Below, piece by piece: positions 39,984 to 53,000 of a DNA stretch of 64,000 nucleotides (position 1 is the stretch's first letter; every line of letters begins with the position of its first letter). The stretch is from Symsagittifera roscoffensis (taxonomy: Eukaryota > Xenacoelomorpha > Acoela > Convolutidae). The notes beneath the pieces were generated by a model. It was not told the origin of the DNA. It made no database searches and saw only the letters and a list, made by a program, of their open reading frames with translations. The position numbers were made by a program, and so were the translations under genes. The stretch covers positions 4,626,411 to 4,690,410 of the forward strand of contig NC_087064.1 in the NCBI RefSeq assembly GCF_963678635.1, in the 5' to 3' direction.

Positions 39984-42900
39984 ATCTGAGCAAAATAAAA
40001 ATAGCGCCAAGTATCTACATAAATATATCATAGATCGCAATCAGCGTGATTTATAGTAGGTAAAATTCATGAAGAAGCATATGAATTTAAAAGAGTGTAT
40101 AAATAGGATCAACCGTGCAATTCGCCCCCCCCCCCCCCCCATCGAATTAGGGGGGAGAAAATATGGTTTTTTCTTAAACTAACTTTTAGTATAGCCTAGA
40201 TTCGTTCAAAATTAACCGTTTTACTTAAGAATTGTTACATTAATTGATCCGATTAATAGATATAAATTACAGTAAGATGTTATGGATCTTTTTAACCATT
40301 TCGGATGTCACTATTTTTCAATCCGTGTCGCTCTGTTACAATTTTCCTCAAGCTTAAAATAATTCGCAATTTTTCAACGAAGAAACTGAACAAAAAACAA
40401 ATCATTTTTACGGAAAGTATGTTCAACTGAATCGCACTGGTTGAACAATTTTCTGAATGTTGTGACGTTCTAGCTTGAAAAGAATTCTGTCGTTTCGAAT
40501 TTATTGCAGGTTTTTTTATGGATATATTTTTCAACTTCTTGCTCACTCAGAAAAACTCCAATAATAGCCTTTAAACTAAAAAAACCTTATTAGCTTTTTT
40601 TGATCAGTACAAACTCACTGATTTGCGGCAATTCAAAAATTCACTGTTTTTTGGGTTTCGAAAACACTTGGTACTTGTCGCTTTTTTGTTTGCTTTCAAT
40701 GCAGAACAATATAACCAGTCCACTCAACTGGCAACATAACTTCTTTTGATATCGATGAAACTATTTGAAAAAAGTATGGATTTATTTTAAGGAAACCGAA
40801 CTTCAAAAAATCAATCGTCAAACTTGTGTTTGCAAGTTTAAGGAAATTAAGATCTTTTTCATCTATATGATTTATTTATTCATTTATTTATCAATTAACT
40901 TATCGAAATACAAAACTGATATTTGAAAAACTTTATTTAAAAGCATACTGTAATGATCGCTTTCAAACCAAACATCAAAGTACCTTTTTTATCACTGATT
41001 TCATAAAACTGATAACTACGTTTTGAAAAAAAAACCTGAAAATATTCTTGACCAATATCAAGCTGCCTCATATTTCTCAGTTGGGAAAAGTTGGAATGAA
41101 TTGAACAAAAAAATTCTGTAGTAAAGCTTTTTAAAGTGCTCTGAGTTTTCCTATTGTTGATAAAAGAAAAAATTATAAGTTCTTAAAACAAAAAAGGTGC
41201 AGTTTTTTTTGCGCGCAAAGTCAGAAAAAAAGGATACAGTTTGCACATAAAAACGCTAAAATGGTTTGAAAATAGCTATTTGTTAAGAAATATTATTCTA
41301 AAATGAAATGAGACATGCTAATCAATCTAACTGTTACATTGTTTAAGGCAAAATAAATCAATTTGTACTAAATATAGTGTATGAAGCGTATTTTTTATTT
41401 CTAAAAAAATGTCAAAAAGTTACATGTTTTTGAAGTTTATCTAATATCTATTCCAAACTAAAAATTATTTCGTATGCTTTTGCCTTGATACGAGCAGTTT
41501 TTTCAGCATTGAATTATTTGTGTTTTAAATTAAGAATGTATTTAAAGGATTGTCCCTGCGAAAGTTCCTGAGCAATGCATATGGGAGAAAAAAGTAATCG
41601 CCAACTACGAAAGTTGATCAGAAAAAGACATTAGTTCATATCCGTTCGTGTTGCTGACTGATCCAAAAATGAGATAGTTGCCTTGTCTGTTATGTGAATT
41701 TTTTTTATATTGGATAGTTTTAACCATTTATAAAAAAAAAACATTTTTTTTTTATCAGAGTCAGCTCATATTGGAACTCATTCCCAGTGTAAGAGAGCTG
41801 AGTTTGGATCACAGGACAACCACGAAAAATTATGGCTCCTCTAAGATGTTTTTTGCGAAATTCTTCAAAAACCAACCCAGAAGATGTACAGAAAATTATC
41901 CTTGAACTCATCAATTCCAAGAAATTGCTGCTCATTTTAAAAGAGATTTCAACCGAGAGGCGAAGCTGAGCTTCGCACCATTTGCAATTCAAAAAAAAAA
42001 ATGATTAGGTGTAAAAACAAATAAAAAAACGAAAATTGAAAAAAAACTGTTTTCGTCAATTTCTTTTAAAAAAATTGCAACAAAAGCCCAAAATATCCTC
42101 AAAACAATTGCAATCAAACAATAGTCCGAAAGAGTACAAAAAAAGGTCTTAGCTGGATTCGAACCGCAAGCCTTTTTCGTATCAATCAGGTTTGTTACTT
42201 GCTTGCAAGGTTGGTTGACTAATTTTGAACTTATTAAAAGCAAGTGTATATGTTAACAAAACTAGTTACGGAAAAAATCTCATACGCGGTTGTAGCACCT
42301 TTGCTTATCGCAAATGTAAAAAAATAATAGAAAATAAAATAACTCAATTTTCTTACAGGAAATGATTTGAGAAACCAAATTCACCAAATTCATCAATCGA
42401 AACTCACACAACAGTAGTCTCATTATCTCACAAAAAAATCACCTGTGGTTGCTATGCAAAAAGGACAAGGAAATTCTGATCAGAGAGAAAAGAAAAACAA
42501 AAGAAAACGGTTTAGTATTTCAAGTATAGTCGTTTCTCATTCAAAGTCCGACAATAAAATCTTATTAAAAGCTTAGAATTTGGGTATATTCAATGGTAAC
42601 AGTAATTTAGGCAAGTCTGAAAACAATTTGGATAAAATGGTTTATGAGTTTATGAAAGCTGATTTTTTTGGTTTCTTAAAAAATTTTCTGAAGCAGTGGC
42701 GCTAAACGACTTTTTTTATAGTAATTTTACCTAAGAAAAACTGTTGTAAGCCCATTAGTAAGCCTGCTTGTTTGCAGTATTCGCTCATAATTAGATTAAA
42801 AATCAAAAAAAAATTTCGATTATTTTAAGTTCATTTTGAATTACGGCTGAATGGTTTTCGTTATGATAAATCACGCAACTTATTTTGATGTTGATTGTTT

Positions 42901-44170
42901 TTTCATGGAAAATGAAGAAAAAAAATGGAAGCGAACCCTAAAATAAATTTCCTCTCCAGTTGCCATGATCAGAACGTTCAGTTTTATACTAATGCCAAAT
43001 TTTTGGTAAAACTGGTCTTGAATAAAATAATGGTTTAAAAACGGCTTTTTAAGGGTTAATTAGTGCTGAAATAGTTTTTAAAAAGATGTCAGACGCAAGC
43101 AAAATTAGTTTTAGCATATCTAAGATCGTAGATTTTCCTTGATTGCTAAGGACATTGCAAGCAAAATGGCACTAATCATATTCCAGTTTGATTTCTACAT
43201 CAAAATTTTTTGAAATGTCCTACCAAAGTTTCTTTCATTTTTTGTTCCGACGATTTGTATATTCTGGAAGAACTTAGCAGGTAGTCGGGTGTGTTTCATT
43301 TTTTTCTGTTTTTTCTTTGGTTCTCCACGCAAAATCAACTAACTACAAATAATCATCGGAGAGAGTTGAGAGATATATTATTTAGAAGCCCTTAAGTCGT
43401 GATTCAAAAAACATTTAATAATTTCAAAAAATATCCCAGGGTCGACAAGAACCGATTCGACATTTTTGGTCTTTCGAATTAAAACGAGCGAATAAAGCGA
43501 GCGAGCAGGCTTAGAATAGCCTATTTTAATGGCTTAAAAGCTTACAATAGTTTAACTTATAACGTAAAAACTTAATTTCACTCGAATAACGTTAGTTTTT
43601 TAAAGTATTTAAGCGCCTTTATGGAATCAAAAATTTCAAAAATTCAAAACTGCAAAAAAACTTACTGTAGAATATGCCTAAGCTCTAGATTTTTGTTCAG
43701 ATCTTTTTATCTCACCACGCCGAAAAAAAACCGTAATTTAAAAACAGTAACCGACACAGGAACCGACTATGAACCGACTTACTGGAACAGTAACCGACTA
43801 ACCTTGTTTCACTTCAGGCACTGTTTTGGCAAAACCATTCTTCTTCGGTCAAAACAATATTAACAGCAAGGTCAAAATTATACACAAACACCCAAACATT
43901 AGGTCATAATAACAGGCAGTCGCTTCTATTGAAACATCCTTCAAAAAGCCATAAGGTGAAGACGATTCATTGTCCTTGAGACACTCAATTTCTTATTGTT
44001 TATTGTTAATAGTTTATTTTTACACCCTGGTCGGCATTTACGATTTACGACTCGAACGAATCGACCAAAACTCAACTAAAACTCAGATCAAAGTTATCCG
44101 AGTCATCAGTGCTTCGATTACTTTCAATTAAGGCAGTATTCGATCATTTGCACGTGTCGTTTCTGTTATG
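39984..44170. other. Gene-free stretch, repeats only
   Basis: No gene is supported. It holds a poly-C tract near 40125, a remnant 'ttgccttgatacgagcagtt' of the hairpin-ended family near 41480, and a tRNA-like SINE piece near 42136. Confidence 0.45.
42136..42240 (-). repeat. tRNA-derived SINE-like fragment
   Basis: The minus strand has GCGGTTCGAATCCAGC, a good Pol III B box. The upstream A box is weak and no cloverleaf is convincing, so a SINE remnant fits better than a tRNA. About 170 bp away lies the 'gaggcgaagctgagcttcgc' repeat found near other such pieces. Confidence 0.4.
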
Positions 44171-44174
44171 CGGC

Positions 44175-44280
44175 CAGGGGCGGATTTAGGGGGAGGGGGA
44201 GGGAGGCGCCAAAGTTCTTCCCTCGAGTGGGCGCCAAAGTTCTTCCCTCGAGTGGGCGCCAAATTTTTTTTTCAAACAGT
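44175..44280. repeat. Truncated hAT-type MITE with 27-bp tandem duplication
   Basis: The left terminus CAGGGGCGGATTTAGG is present but no right terminus is. Inside, 'ggcgccaaagttcttccc' is repeated in tandem (about 27-bp unit). Confidence 0.55.
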
Positions 44281-44913
44281 CAGATTTGAGCTTTTGATTT
44301 TCTGTTTTCGTATTTTGAGAATTATAATTTTGCGCTGAATAAATAGAAAAATTCCTGAAAACAATTGCATTATTGAGCCAGTATTCTAAGGAATCGCTAA
44401 AAAAACTCTCAAATTGAATATAAAAACAAAATTTGAATTAAATTGAACATAAAAACAAAACAAAGTTTTTAAACATGCCGATAATTTAAAACTGAATTCA
44501 TATACATCTAAAGCTCTAACGTGTGTATGTGAGTGTTCGTTTTTGTTTGCGTGTGCCTGTGTCCGTTTATAATTAATTGTGTCAATATTGTAGTATTTGG
44601 TGCAAATTGTCTCTTGGTCGTTATACCCCACCTCAAACCTCAAATAAGCATCATTTTATGGAGCAGCGAAAAGTTTTACCAAGTTTTTTATGACGACCAT
44701 TTATGTTTGCTATGGCCTAACTAATCCGTTTGCCAGTTTTTGTACAAATCAGAAAATGTGAACAGAAAACTCGAAAACTGTTTTTTTTTCATGCTGTTTG
44801 TGTCGTTTTAATATGTAAGTAACAGTTCATTTTTTGTTTAATTTTCTGGAGTTTTCTCGACTGTCTTCGTTTATTTAATAAAAATTTGTCGCAAACAAAT
44901 CCTTTGTTGTCAC

Positions 44914-45337
44914 CAGGCGCGGATCTAGGAATTTCTCGAGGGGGGGTGGATTTTCAAAAAAATTTTGAAAATTTTGTCGACCTTTTTTTTTGTCGATCAA
45001 ATTTACTTTCTGAGTTCTCCCCTATCACTATAAAGACGCTAATTTGACCAAATTTTCTGCGCTGCAGGCAAATTTTTGAAAAGAGGCTAAAAATGGCGTT
45101 TTTAGGCATTTTTTGGAGATTTTCTAACAAAAAATTGCGTTTTTTCAGCGCGCGCTCCCCCTTCAAAATTAGTATAGATTGGCGCCAAAGGCGCCCATAG
45201 AAAAGTTTTAGGGTCCGTCAGCCAAAAATGGATACATCAAAATAGTACAAAGGGGGACCAAATAGTCGGCAGGGGTTCAAATCCCTGTAAGGAAGCGTAG
45301 CCCCCCCCCGTCCAGCCCCCGCCTAAATCCGCTACTG
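44914..45337. mobile_element. hAT-type MITE with exact 8-bp target duplication
   Basis: The 424-bp element begins CAGGCGCGGATCTAGG and ends TAAATCCGCTACTG, flanked on both sides by GTTGTCAC. This is the best-preserved member and fixes the family as hAT-type. Confidence 0.88.
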
Positions 45338-48000
45338 GTTGTCACATTTTTGTTTGTCGATTTAATTTTGAATTGCACTCAGTCTTATTTTCCAAATTGT
45401 CTTCTTTCGCAAAATGATTGCGTCTTAAGAAGTTTTTTTGTGTGAACGAGATGCAAAGAAAAATTGATGTCACTTTAGGACTCTATGAATTGCATGAAAT
45501 TTTAGGACTAGCATTTTCCGACAAACCTAACCCAAAATGAGACAACTGATTCAAAAGAGAATTTTTTTCTCCGCTGAGAGACTCTGAAACTAAAATGAAT
45601 TTCTGAAATTAGAAACTTTTTAGTTATAGCGCTATTTCAATTAATAATACAGGAGAGTCAAAACTATCTTTCTTTCAATTTGAATGAATCGGACTTAAAT
45701 AGATCAAACATAAACCGCGTTGAATGGAAATTGGTGTCAATACATTTACGAATTTTTTCCGAAAAAAGTCGAGTTGATATTTTTAGTGTTTTCACCAAGT
45801 GCATTGACACTGGTAATTGTTAAAAATTGTACAATATCAACGCTATTAATTTACAAATTACTGCTAACAAACCGAAGCATTTTCAAATCCAGCAAAAAAA
45901 TTCTACAGCACAAAATTGAACTTCGTGACCTGGCAATTAAGACCACGACACATAAAAAGGTAAAAAATAGGCGGATTTTTTTTTCAAAAGCATCACTTTA
46001 GAGCTTCTGAATTTCAAAAAAAAGTAACTCAATTTGAGAAAACTGGAAGAACAAAAAATTTCCGCAGGGATATCTGAAAATTTAACAACTTTCGATATTA
46101 TAGGTTCATCAAGTTTTTCATGCCATTTACTCTTTAACGGTTCGATAGCGGAGTTTGCCTTCCTTTCGAGGAGTCAATTTTGAGGGCCATTTCTGCAAGC
46201 CCTGAGAGTAGCTTAGCATCACCATCATAGTTTGAGATTTATTTTTGGATCCAGGTTTTTTAAAATTTTGAAGTTTCAAAAACTTCAATCTCGAAAGCTG
46301 AATGAGTTTGAACTATCATGAGCATTAAGGTTCTATCTGCAACTGCTGGAGTACCAAGATGTCATCTCACAAATAAGGTCGACAATTTCAACTTTTGAGA
46401 TGTATTTTTTATCTGAATTTTTTTGGAAGTTTTGAAAAAACATTAAAACGCGTTGAGCAGTTATATTCATATTTGAAATCCAGGCATAAACCACCAGAGA
46501 TTACCTTGACGATGAATGTATTTGACATTCAAATTCAATCTTATTTGCTGAAAACTCGTATCAGGCACATCTCATAAACAAATTGTTTCAGCATTCACAC
46601 TTGGAAATAAGGTTTGCGAACCCTAAGAATACCCTAAGAGCACCCAACTAAAGGGTTGGAAGTTTGAAAATCTTGAAACATTCTATATCTAGCTCTTTGA
46701 ATCTTTTTTTAAAAAACAAACGCCATATTTCGGAAACTAAAAGTTTTTGAGCAGAAACATTTGGAGGCAAGTTTTGCAAACCCTGAAAACAAACAGAAAG
46801 CACCCAATTTTTAAATTGGGAATTTCGAATTTTCATAATTTTAAATCTTATTTCTTTGAAGTCTTTTGAAAAACCACATATATCCTCTTGTCTCGAAAAA
46901 TCAAAAAATTGGGTATTCAGATTTGGAAGCCAATTTCGCAACCCAAGGGAGAACCGTAACAGCACCCAACCCACCATAGGGTTGCTGATTTCAGATTAAG
47001 TGACAAAAACGCTTAATTATATTATGTCGGATATATTATGTAAAACGCCGGACATTTTGTATAGATTGATGCATCAAACTTTACAATACTCTACACTTTG
47101 CTCCCCATCACAGCTACAATATTTTTTTCAGGCCTTCCAATTTGCCTGGCATTCACAAACTGGACATCAAAAATCTTTCATAAGCATTGCAATATATGCT
47201 ATAGCTTCACAATGCTTGTGTACTCTCTGCCAAAAAATATTAAGTACTTTTATCCATAACTTGCCTTGCACTCAACAAAACTGACTCAAATTTTGTAGGT
47301 ACGTATATAGTATTACTGTCTACTAGTCAGAGCAAAATGACCTTAATTTCTGAAGTACCCGAGTTTTCACACTACTTTCCAAAAATCCAAGTACACTTAA
47401 TATTTTTCGACGTATTGTAAGCTAAGCGGTCAATTTTTTTTCAAAAACGTTTAAACATGTCAAGATATGTGTCACACGCATTTAAAATATTGTATAGATC
47501 AAAAGTGCAATTGCGAACAATCACATTTGCTAACAATCAGTTCTTTTCCCGAAAAAGAAACCATCTCCACTAAGTTTTTTGACTCAGTTTGTTTTTACTC
47601 CTGGTAACTTCATTTATTTCAGCTTTTTTGTTATTTGCGAGCAAATGAATCTCTATTGCACTAATGTGAAATTACAGTCAATCCGCGAAAAATGAGAAGG
47701 GAGCCTGAACAAACTTAAGACTCTTGGTATGTGTCCTGTGCCGCTCTCCTCACACAGGACGACGTTGTGAGATTATAAATCCGATATTCGAGAGGTCGAA
47801 ATGTAATGACCGCAACGAAGACACCTTGTGTACTAACGAAATTTCTGTAACATTCAATTTTTGCGAATAACAGTAACATTCCTAATTTTCCGTCAGTTTG
47901 TAGACAGCTTTGGCTAAAAAATCGGACTATCATCCCTGTTCATTTGTCCTCAAATTTCGCGTATGTTGACTCAAAGGAGCGAGTCATTGTTCTGACATTC
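45338..48000. other. Gene-free stretch
   Basis: Several 60-110 codon chance frames (45720-46001, 46648-46977, 47000-47284) have no domain or splice support. Around 46620-46980 three degenerate copies of a unit containing 'cccta...gcacccaa...aaa' recur roughly every 150 bp. Nothing else is recognised. Confidence 0.4.
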
Positions 48001-48511
48001 GTAACGAAAGTAACGGCATATTTGTGCTTGGGGCGCTTTTTTGTTTCTTCAGACAAATTTTTATCGAGCCATTGTTGACAGAATTTTTTTTATCATGCAA
48101 AAAGTATCGTGACATTTTTGGACAATTACCGCGCGATGGTGCCTAGAATAAAGACAAGCAAATTAGACGTGACCAGAAAAAATGAAGTTTTAACTACAAT
48201 TGTGGGAAATTAGACGTAATTGTATTGTTCCTGTCTCAAATTTGTTTACTGTCTACAATTAACTTTCGTTCGATTTTGCTAAAATGCAAGTGGATTTTTG
48301 AAACGAGGCATTTGTATAATTTATGCATTTCAAAAATATTTTATAAAATTTGGATTTATGTTTTTGAAATCATTTATTATAAGACTTTTGACATGCAATG
48401 GGATTTTATGCTTTTTTGTGTGTGAAGCTTTGTTTTTAGCAATCAATTTTGTTTGCCCTTAAGAGGCAGTCGGAACATTCAGGGCTTCGACATGATAAGA
48501 GCAGTCTTGTT
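48001..48511 (+). repeat. Hairpin-ended repeat copy, internally rearranged
   Basis: The 5' end 'gtaacgaaagtaacggcata' and the 3' end 'cagtcggaacattcagggct' are family-typical, but the middle is replaced by unrelated AT-rich sequence. Confidence 0.5.
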
Positions 48512-48601
48512 CAAGTTTATTAGCCAAAAAATGATTATTTTCAAAATTTGGTCAACATTTTCCACGCACGTGGATGGTTTGACGGTGTCGTTGCTTTAAG
48601 G

Positions 48602-49036
48602 CAGGGTGACTACTTTTTTGAGATAAAACTAGTGACTATGACAATTTAGGTCGACCAAATTTATTTTTCAAGCTCTGCCAAAGCACAAAAAAAGTCCCTG
48701 TTTTGGCCAAAATTTCACCGCAGGCATAATATCTTGAATAAACAGGCTGAAAAAGTCGTTTTTAAGCACTTTTTGAAAAATTTTGAAAAAAAATTGCGTT
48801 TTTTCGGCGCGCGCTCCCCACTCAATATTAGTATATATTGGCACCAAAAGCGCCTTAAGAAAATTTTTAGGGTCTGCAACCACAAATGGGAAATGGATAT
48901 CTCAAAATAAAGCAAAGGAGGACTAAATAAAACAAATTTTAGGGTCCGTCACCAACAACCTTGTAAATAGTGACCATTGAAAAAATAGTGACCAATAGTG
49001 ACTGGTCACTAAAATAGTGATCAAATGGTCACCCTG
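48602..49036. mobile_element. hAT-type MITE variant with different termini
   Basis: Starts CAGGGTGACTAC and ends GGTCACCCTG, flanked by exact 8-bp copies of CTTTAAGG. The interior ('tcgaccaaattt', 'ggcgcgcgctcccc', 'agggtc') is that of the CAGGGGCGGAT family, so the ends and the core come from different sources. The last 100 bp contain repeated 'atagtgacc'. Confidence 0.85.
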
Positions 49037-49044
49037 CTTTAAGG

Positions 49045-50046
49045 GGTCACTATAAATTGCCCTTAAATCCGCTTCTAGCACCGGAATAGTTTTTCTTTTT
49101 TCTAGCAGAAATTGATGACATATGGCTGTTGAAATTCTTTCATTGCTCCTTCCTTATTTCTTTAAAACGAAATTTTCAAAACTTTTTCAACATATTTGTA
49201 ATTCAATTGTATAAATTTTTTATCGATCTAGATTGAACGAGCTTCTTAAATTTATTGGCACCGAGTCGTACAAAACTTGAAAAAAAAATTAGAAATTCGA
49301 ACGAAATCAATCCGATCAAAAAATGATAGTTTTTTGTCCTGTTAACTTTACTGGAGTTATTTCGCTGACTTGTATTATTATGGCTGATCAACTTTTGTAG
49401 TATAAACATATAAAGCTCGAAGCAAATAATTACACATAGGTTATTATCCACAGTTTAAAAGAAGCAATATTGTACAAATTGCAAATAGAGTTACTTTCGG
49501 ATCAATCGAAGCTTTCCCAATAAGGATTAATCTGCATAGTAAAATAGAGACATTTAAAAAAAACTATTTTTAAGGCGAAAAATTTAGCCACGAAACTTTG
49601 GTTTGTCTCTTAAGAAGTTCCTAAAACACTGAATTAGAACAAAAAAAGACTATTATATCCTTTCGATCAGTTGAAAATTTCCCCAGGCTGAAAAACAATG
49701 TTTCGTGAACAACAAAAGATGTTCAGGAGGGCAAATTCGATTTTCCGTTTAATGGCTTCATGTCATTGTCCGATAGTGTTTTATAATTGAACCAATTAAC
49801 AGTCTGAACAATTAAACTATTCTTCACTTAGTATCAATTCGATTGATCCCAATTATTTTTCACATTGCCAATAATTAGGCGCATTTATTAACTTGTAGGG
49901 TCATTATTCACGTATATGTTTTTAAAACGGAGTTAGAAGAGGGTTCGTTTCCTGTGGCAATGAGTTGAAGGAACGTTTTGGGTGCATTTCTGTCTAATCT
50001 GCATTATTTTTTCATGCTTTGAAGGCTGAATGGCTGCACTATTTTT
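49045..50046. other. Downstream flank of the ZDHHC17-like gene
   Basis: AT-rich, no gene seen. A 36-bp unit 'ttttttcatgctttgaa' is duplicated at 50008-50075, spanning the stop codon of the ZDHHC17-like gene. Confidence 0.4.
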
Positions 50047-53000
50047 TCATGCTTTGAAAGCTGAATGGTCGCTGGAACTGCAGCCAGTCTGGGTGGTGAC
50101 TTCGTCCACTGAGTACACGTGGGTCCAGTCGACAACATTGGGATGCAACAGGCCACAGAAAGACACTTGGTAGAAGTCGGCTACGTTCTGCATGAAACCA
50201 TTCCTAAAGAAACAAATCTGGTTTCAACTGCAGCATTGGGGCGCTCATTTGAACATGTTAGCGTTAAGGAAAGAAAATGAGAAAAATGTACAATGAATTT
50301 AAGAACAAAAAGATAAAAACAACTATTTTTCGTTCCTTCAAAGCTCATCAACCGGTAAACAGAGTATTTGAAAAATTTTGAGCCCCGAAAATTTACAAAA
50401 AAAAGTGTTTTTTTTTAAACACGGGCGTCTTACTGAAATGGGGAATATGCTTTGTTGCGACACTTGTTGGCCCTGTGACGGTGGAAGTATGCCTCCCTCT
50501 CCCTCTCGTCAGTGGGCAGTCTGCTCTCCGCTTCCGGGGAGAGTTTGAAGTGCTTGTACCTGTGTCTATTCAGAAACTCATTCGTCGTCATCCCAACGCA
50601 GAACATCTGAACACGCACACACAACAACAATGTTAGTCCACTAACTTCACTAACCAACAATATTGCAATTAACTGGCCAGAAACCGTCTTAAAATTCACA
50701 ATTATAACACCAGATGAGTTGGTGTAGTAGTTATTTACTATTTAAAAACAGCCCACAGAAATATAAAAGTGTCGATGAAGGAAAACTAATAATTGGATTT
50801 TTGAACATTTTTCAACTTTCGAACAAAAAATACAACACGTTAAAGCTCTTCGAATGTCAAGAATCTTTTATGATTCCCAGTTTTTTTCCATAAAACTAAC
50901 CAATTTAGAGAAAACTGAATTATAGGAAATTTTATCATATTCCACTGGGAAATTAAAAAAACCTAATTCGAACTTAAATTTCCATTCAAGTTTTTTGCGC
51001 CATTTGCATATATACATAATTGGTAAGAGTAATTTGCTTCTTTTCAGCAATGAATTTGAACTGAACTTCACAAAAAATTAAAGTCAACCCGTTAAAGATC
51101 AAATTAAAAGAATAAAGATCTTCAAGTCAATCACGTTTTTTTTCGCAACGTTTATTTGCACGTTTATTATTGGAGAGCATATTTTGCCTTCCATTTGGCA
51201 AATTAATTTAAAGTGAACTTTAAAGAAAATCAAGTCAACGCAAAAATAAAAAACTTAACGCGAACACATTTTAAACTCTTTTTTACAAAAACCGCACGAC
51301 CTCAATAAAAGAAACCTCTTCTCGTTTATTAACATTTAAACGACTGAGTCAATCTGTATAGCAGGGAAAGCCGGTCCTTTTCTTCAAAAAAAATTAATGA
51401 CTGTCTTCCAAAAGGAATAAAAGATATCACACTTGCCTGGTAACACTGAGACCCAAACAGGGCCCCCACCCAAATCCAATAGAGCATCGAAAGCGAAGCG
51501 ATGAAAACTATCCACTGGTTGTTGCAGCAAAACTGGATCAAGGACGAGAACCAACCCAGAACCTGTACTGGAGAATCTATGGACACTGTCTGTACAGCTG
51601 AGCTGATGAGGTCTGGGGCCTCCCTGTAGCCGAAGAGTCCACCGAAGACTGCAACGTCTAGACCTGGTTCTGTAGAGAGGGTTCCGTGTGTGTAATGCCA
51701 TATATCTAAACATGCAGATCATCGCTTTTAGGTTCAGATCATCGCTTTCATCACTAAGCTTAAGCATCGTCATTTTTTTAAATTAAACCTGTGATCGAAT
51801 TATCTTAATCCACAAAACCTTAAATTTTTATTTCGTTTCCGTTTGCTAACATAATGACTTATGAAATTAGAATCAATTGAAATAGATTGGGGCCAATGTG
51901 CTACTCCCTTATCTATCTTTACAGAACAAAAATTTTTTATATGCAGATTACTATGATGAAATTGGAACAAAAAAAATCTCATGTTTTTGCATTCTAAATC
52001 TATGCTATATTCTTCCTGTGCAAAATTAAACTCAAAGTATTTAATTAAATGTCTTTTATTGGGCTCCCTTTTCTTAAGTAGTGGTTTGCTCCTCATGCAG
52101 TCATACGGGAATTTAGCTTTAGTTTATTTTAAGCGCACGTGCTCTTGGTCTTTAAGCAACTATAAGGTATATGTTCACAATACTAAAGCTACAGCATCAC
52201 ACAAAAACAAAATACCAAATAAACACATATTACACACATATACAAAAAACATTGATCGTAAACGTATATTTTTTCACTGAAGAAAATAAATACAATTATC
52301 TTTTTTGTAACATTGTGATTTTTGCGTAGCTTTCGGATCATATTCGTTAAAAATGGGGAAAAAAGGCAAAAAAGGCGGCAAAAAATCAGGCGGTAAATCT
52401 GGCAAGTCGGGTGACAAAAGCGCAGTCGCTTCCAACGGGGGCGAAAATGAAGAGAAAGAAACACCCAAAGAAGTCCTGCTCAAAAATGAACTCGATTCAC
52501 TCACTCAAGAATGCGAAAAGGTTCGCAATCAGGTCGAGTTATTACGAAAGGAAAACGACTTCTTGCAACGCGAGTCAGATCTAACTCGTAACGAGACTCA
52601 CGAATATATGTCTTACATGAGCAAGCGAGCGAATAAGAGACAGGAAACTATCGTATCTTTAAATGATTGGAACCAGAAAGAGCTCGAGGATCTGAATCTG
52701 CAGAAAAAGAAGCTACTTGAAAAGTATGAACAGGAAAAACAGAGACTGCGGGACATTGTGTTCCAGAAAGAACAGCAACTGCAGAAGATCAAAACTGATA
52801 TCGAAGATCTAGGTACCATTTATCTTTTCCAGCTTCCAACACTTCGTAAAATTACATTAAGTTGCCTAATAAATTTTTACCCGGCAATTAATATTTTTTC
52901 ACTTGTTCACACTAACATGTTAAAAATAAGTTTAACACATAGGCTAATCTTCGCTTCGCAAACACTAGCGTGAACACGACAAAAGGCAGCTTTATAAAGT

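Noticed and set aside
40120-40140. Poly-C and poly-G tracts as regulatory G-quadruplexes
   Set aside because: Most such tracts lie inside hAT-type MITE copies and vary in length, so they are better explained as parts of those repeats.
46648-46977. 109-codon minus-strand ORF
   Set aside because: It arises from three degenerate copies of a non-coding repeat.
51384-51773. 129-codon minus-strand ORF
   Set aside because: It overlaps the ZDHHC17-like exon in a different frame; the membrane-spanning frame joins neighbouring exons in phase.
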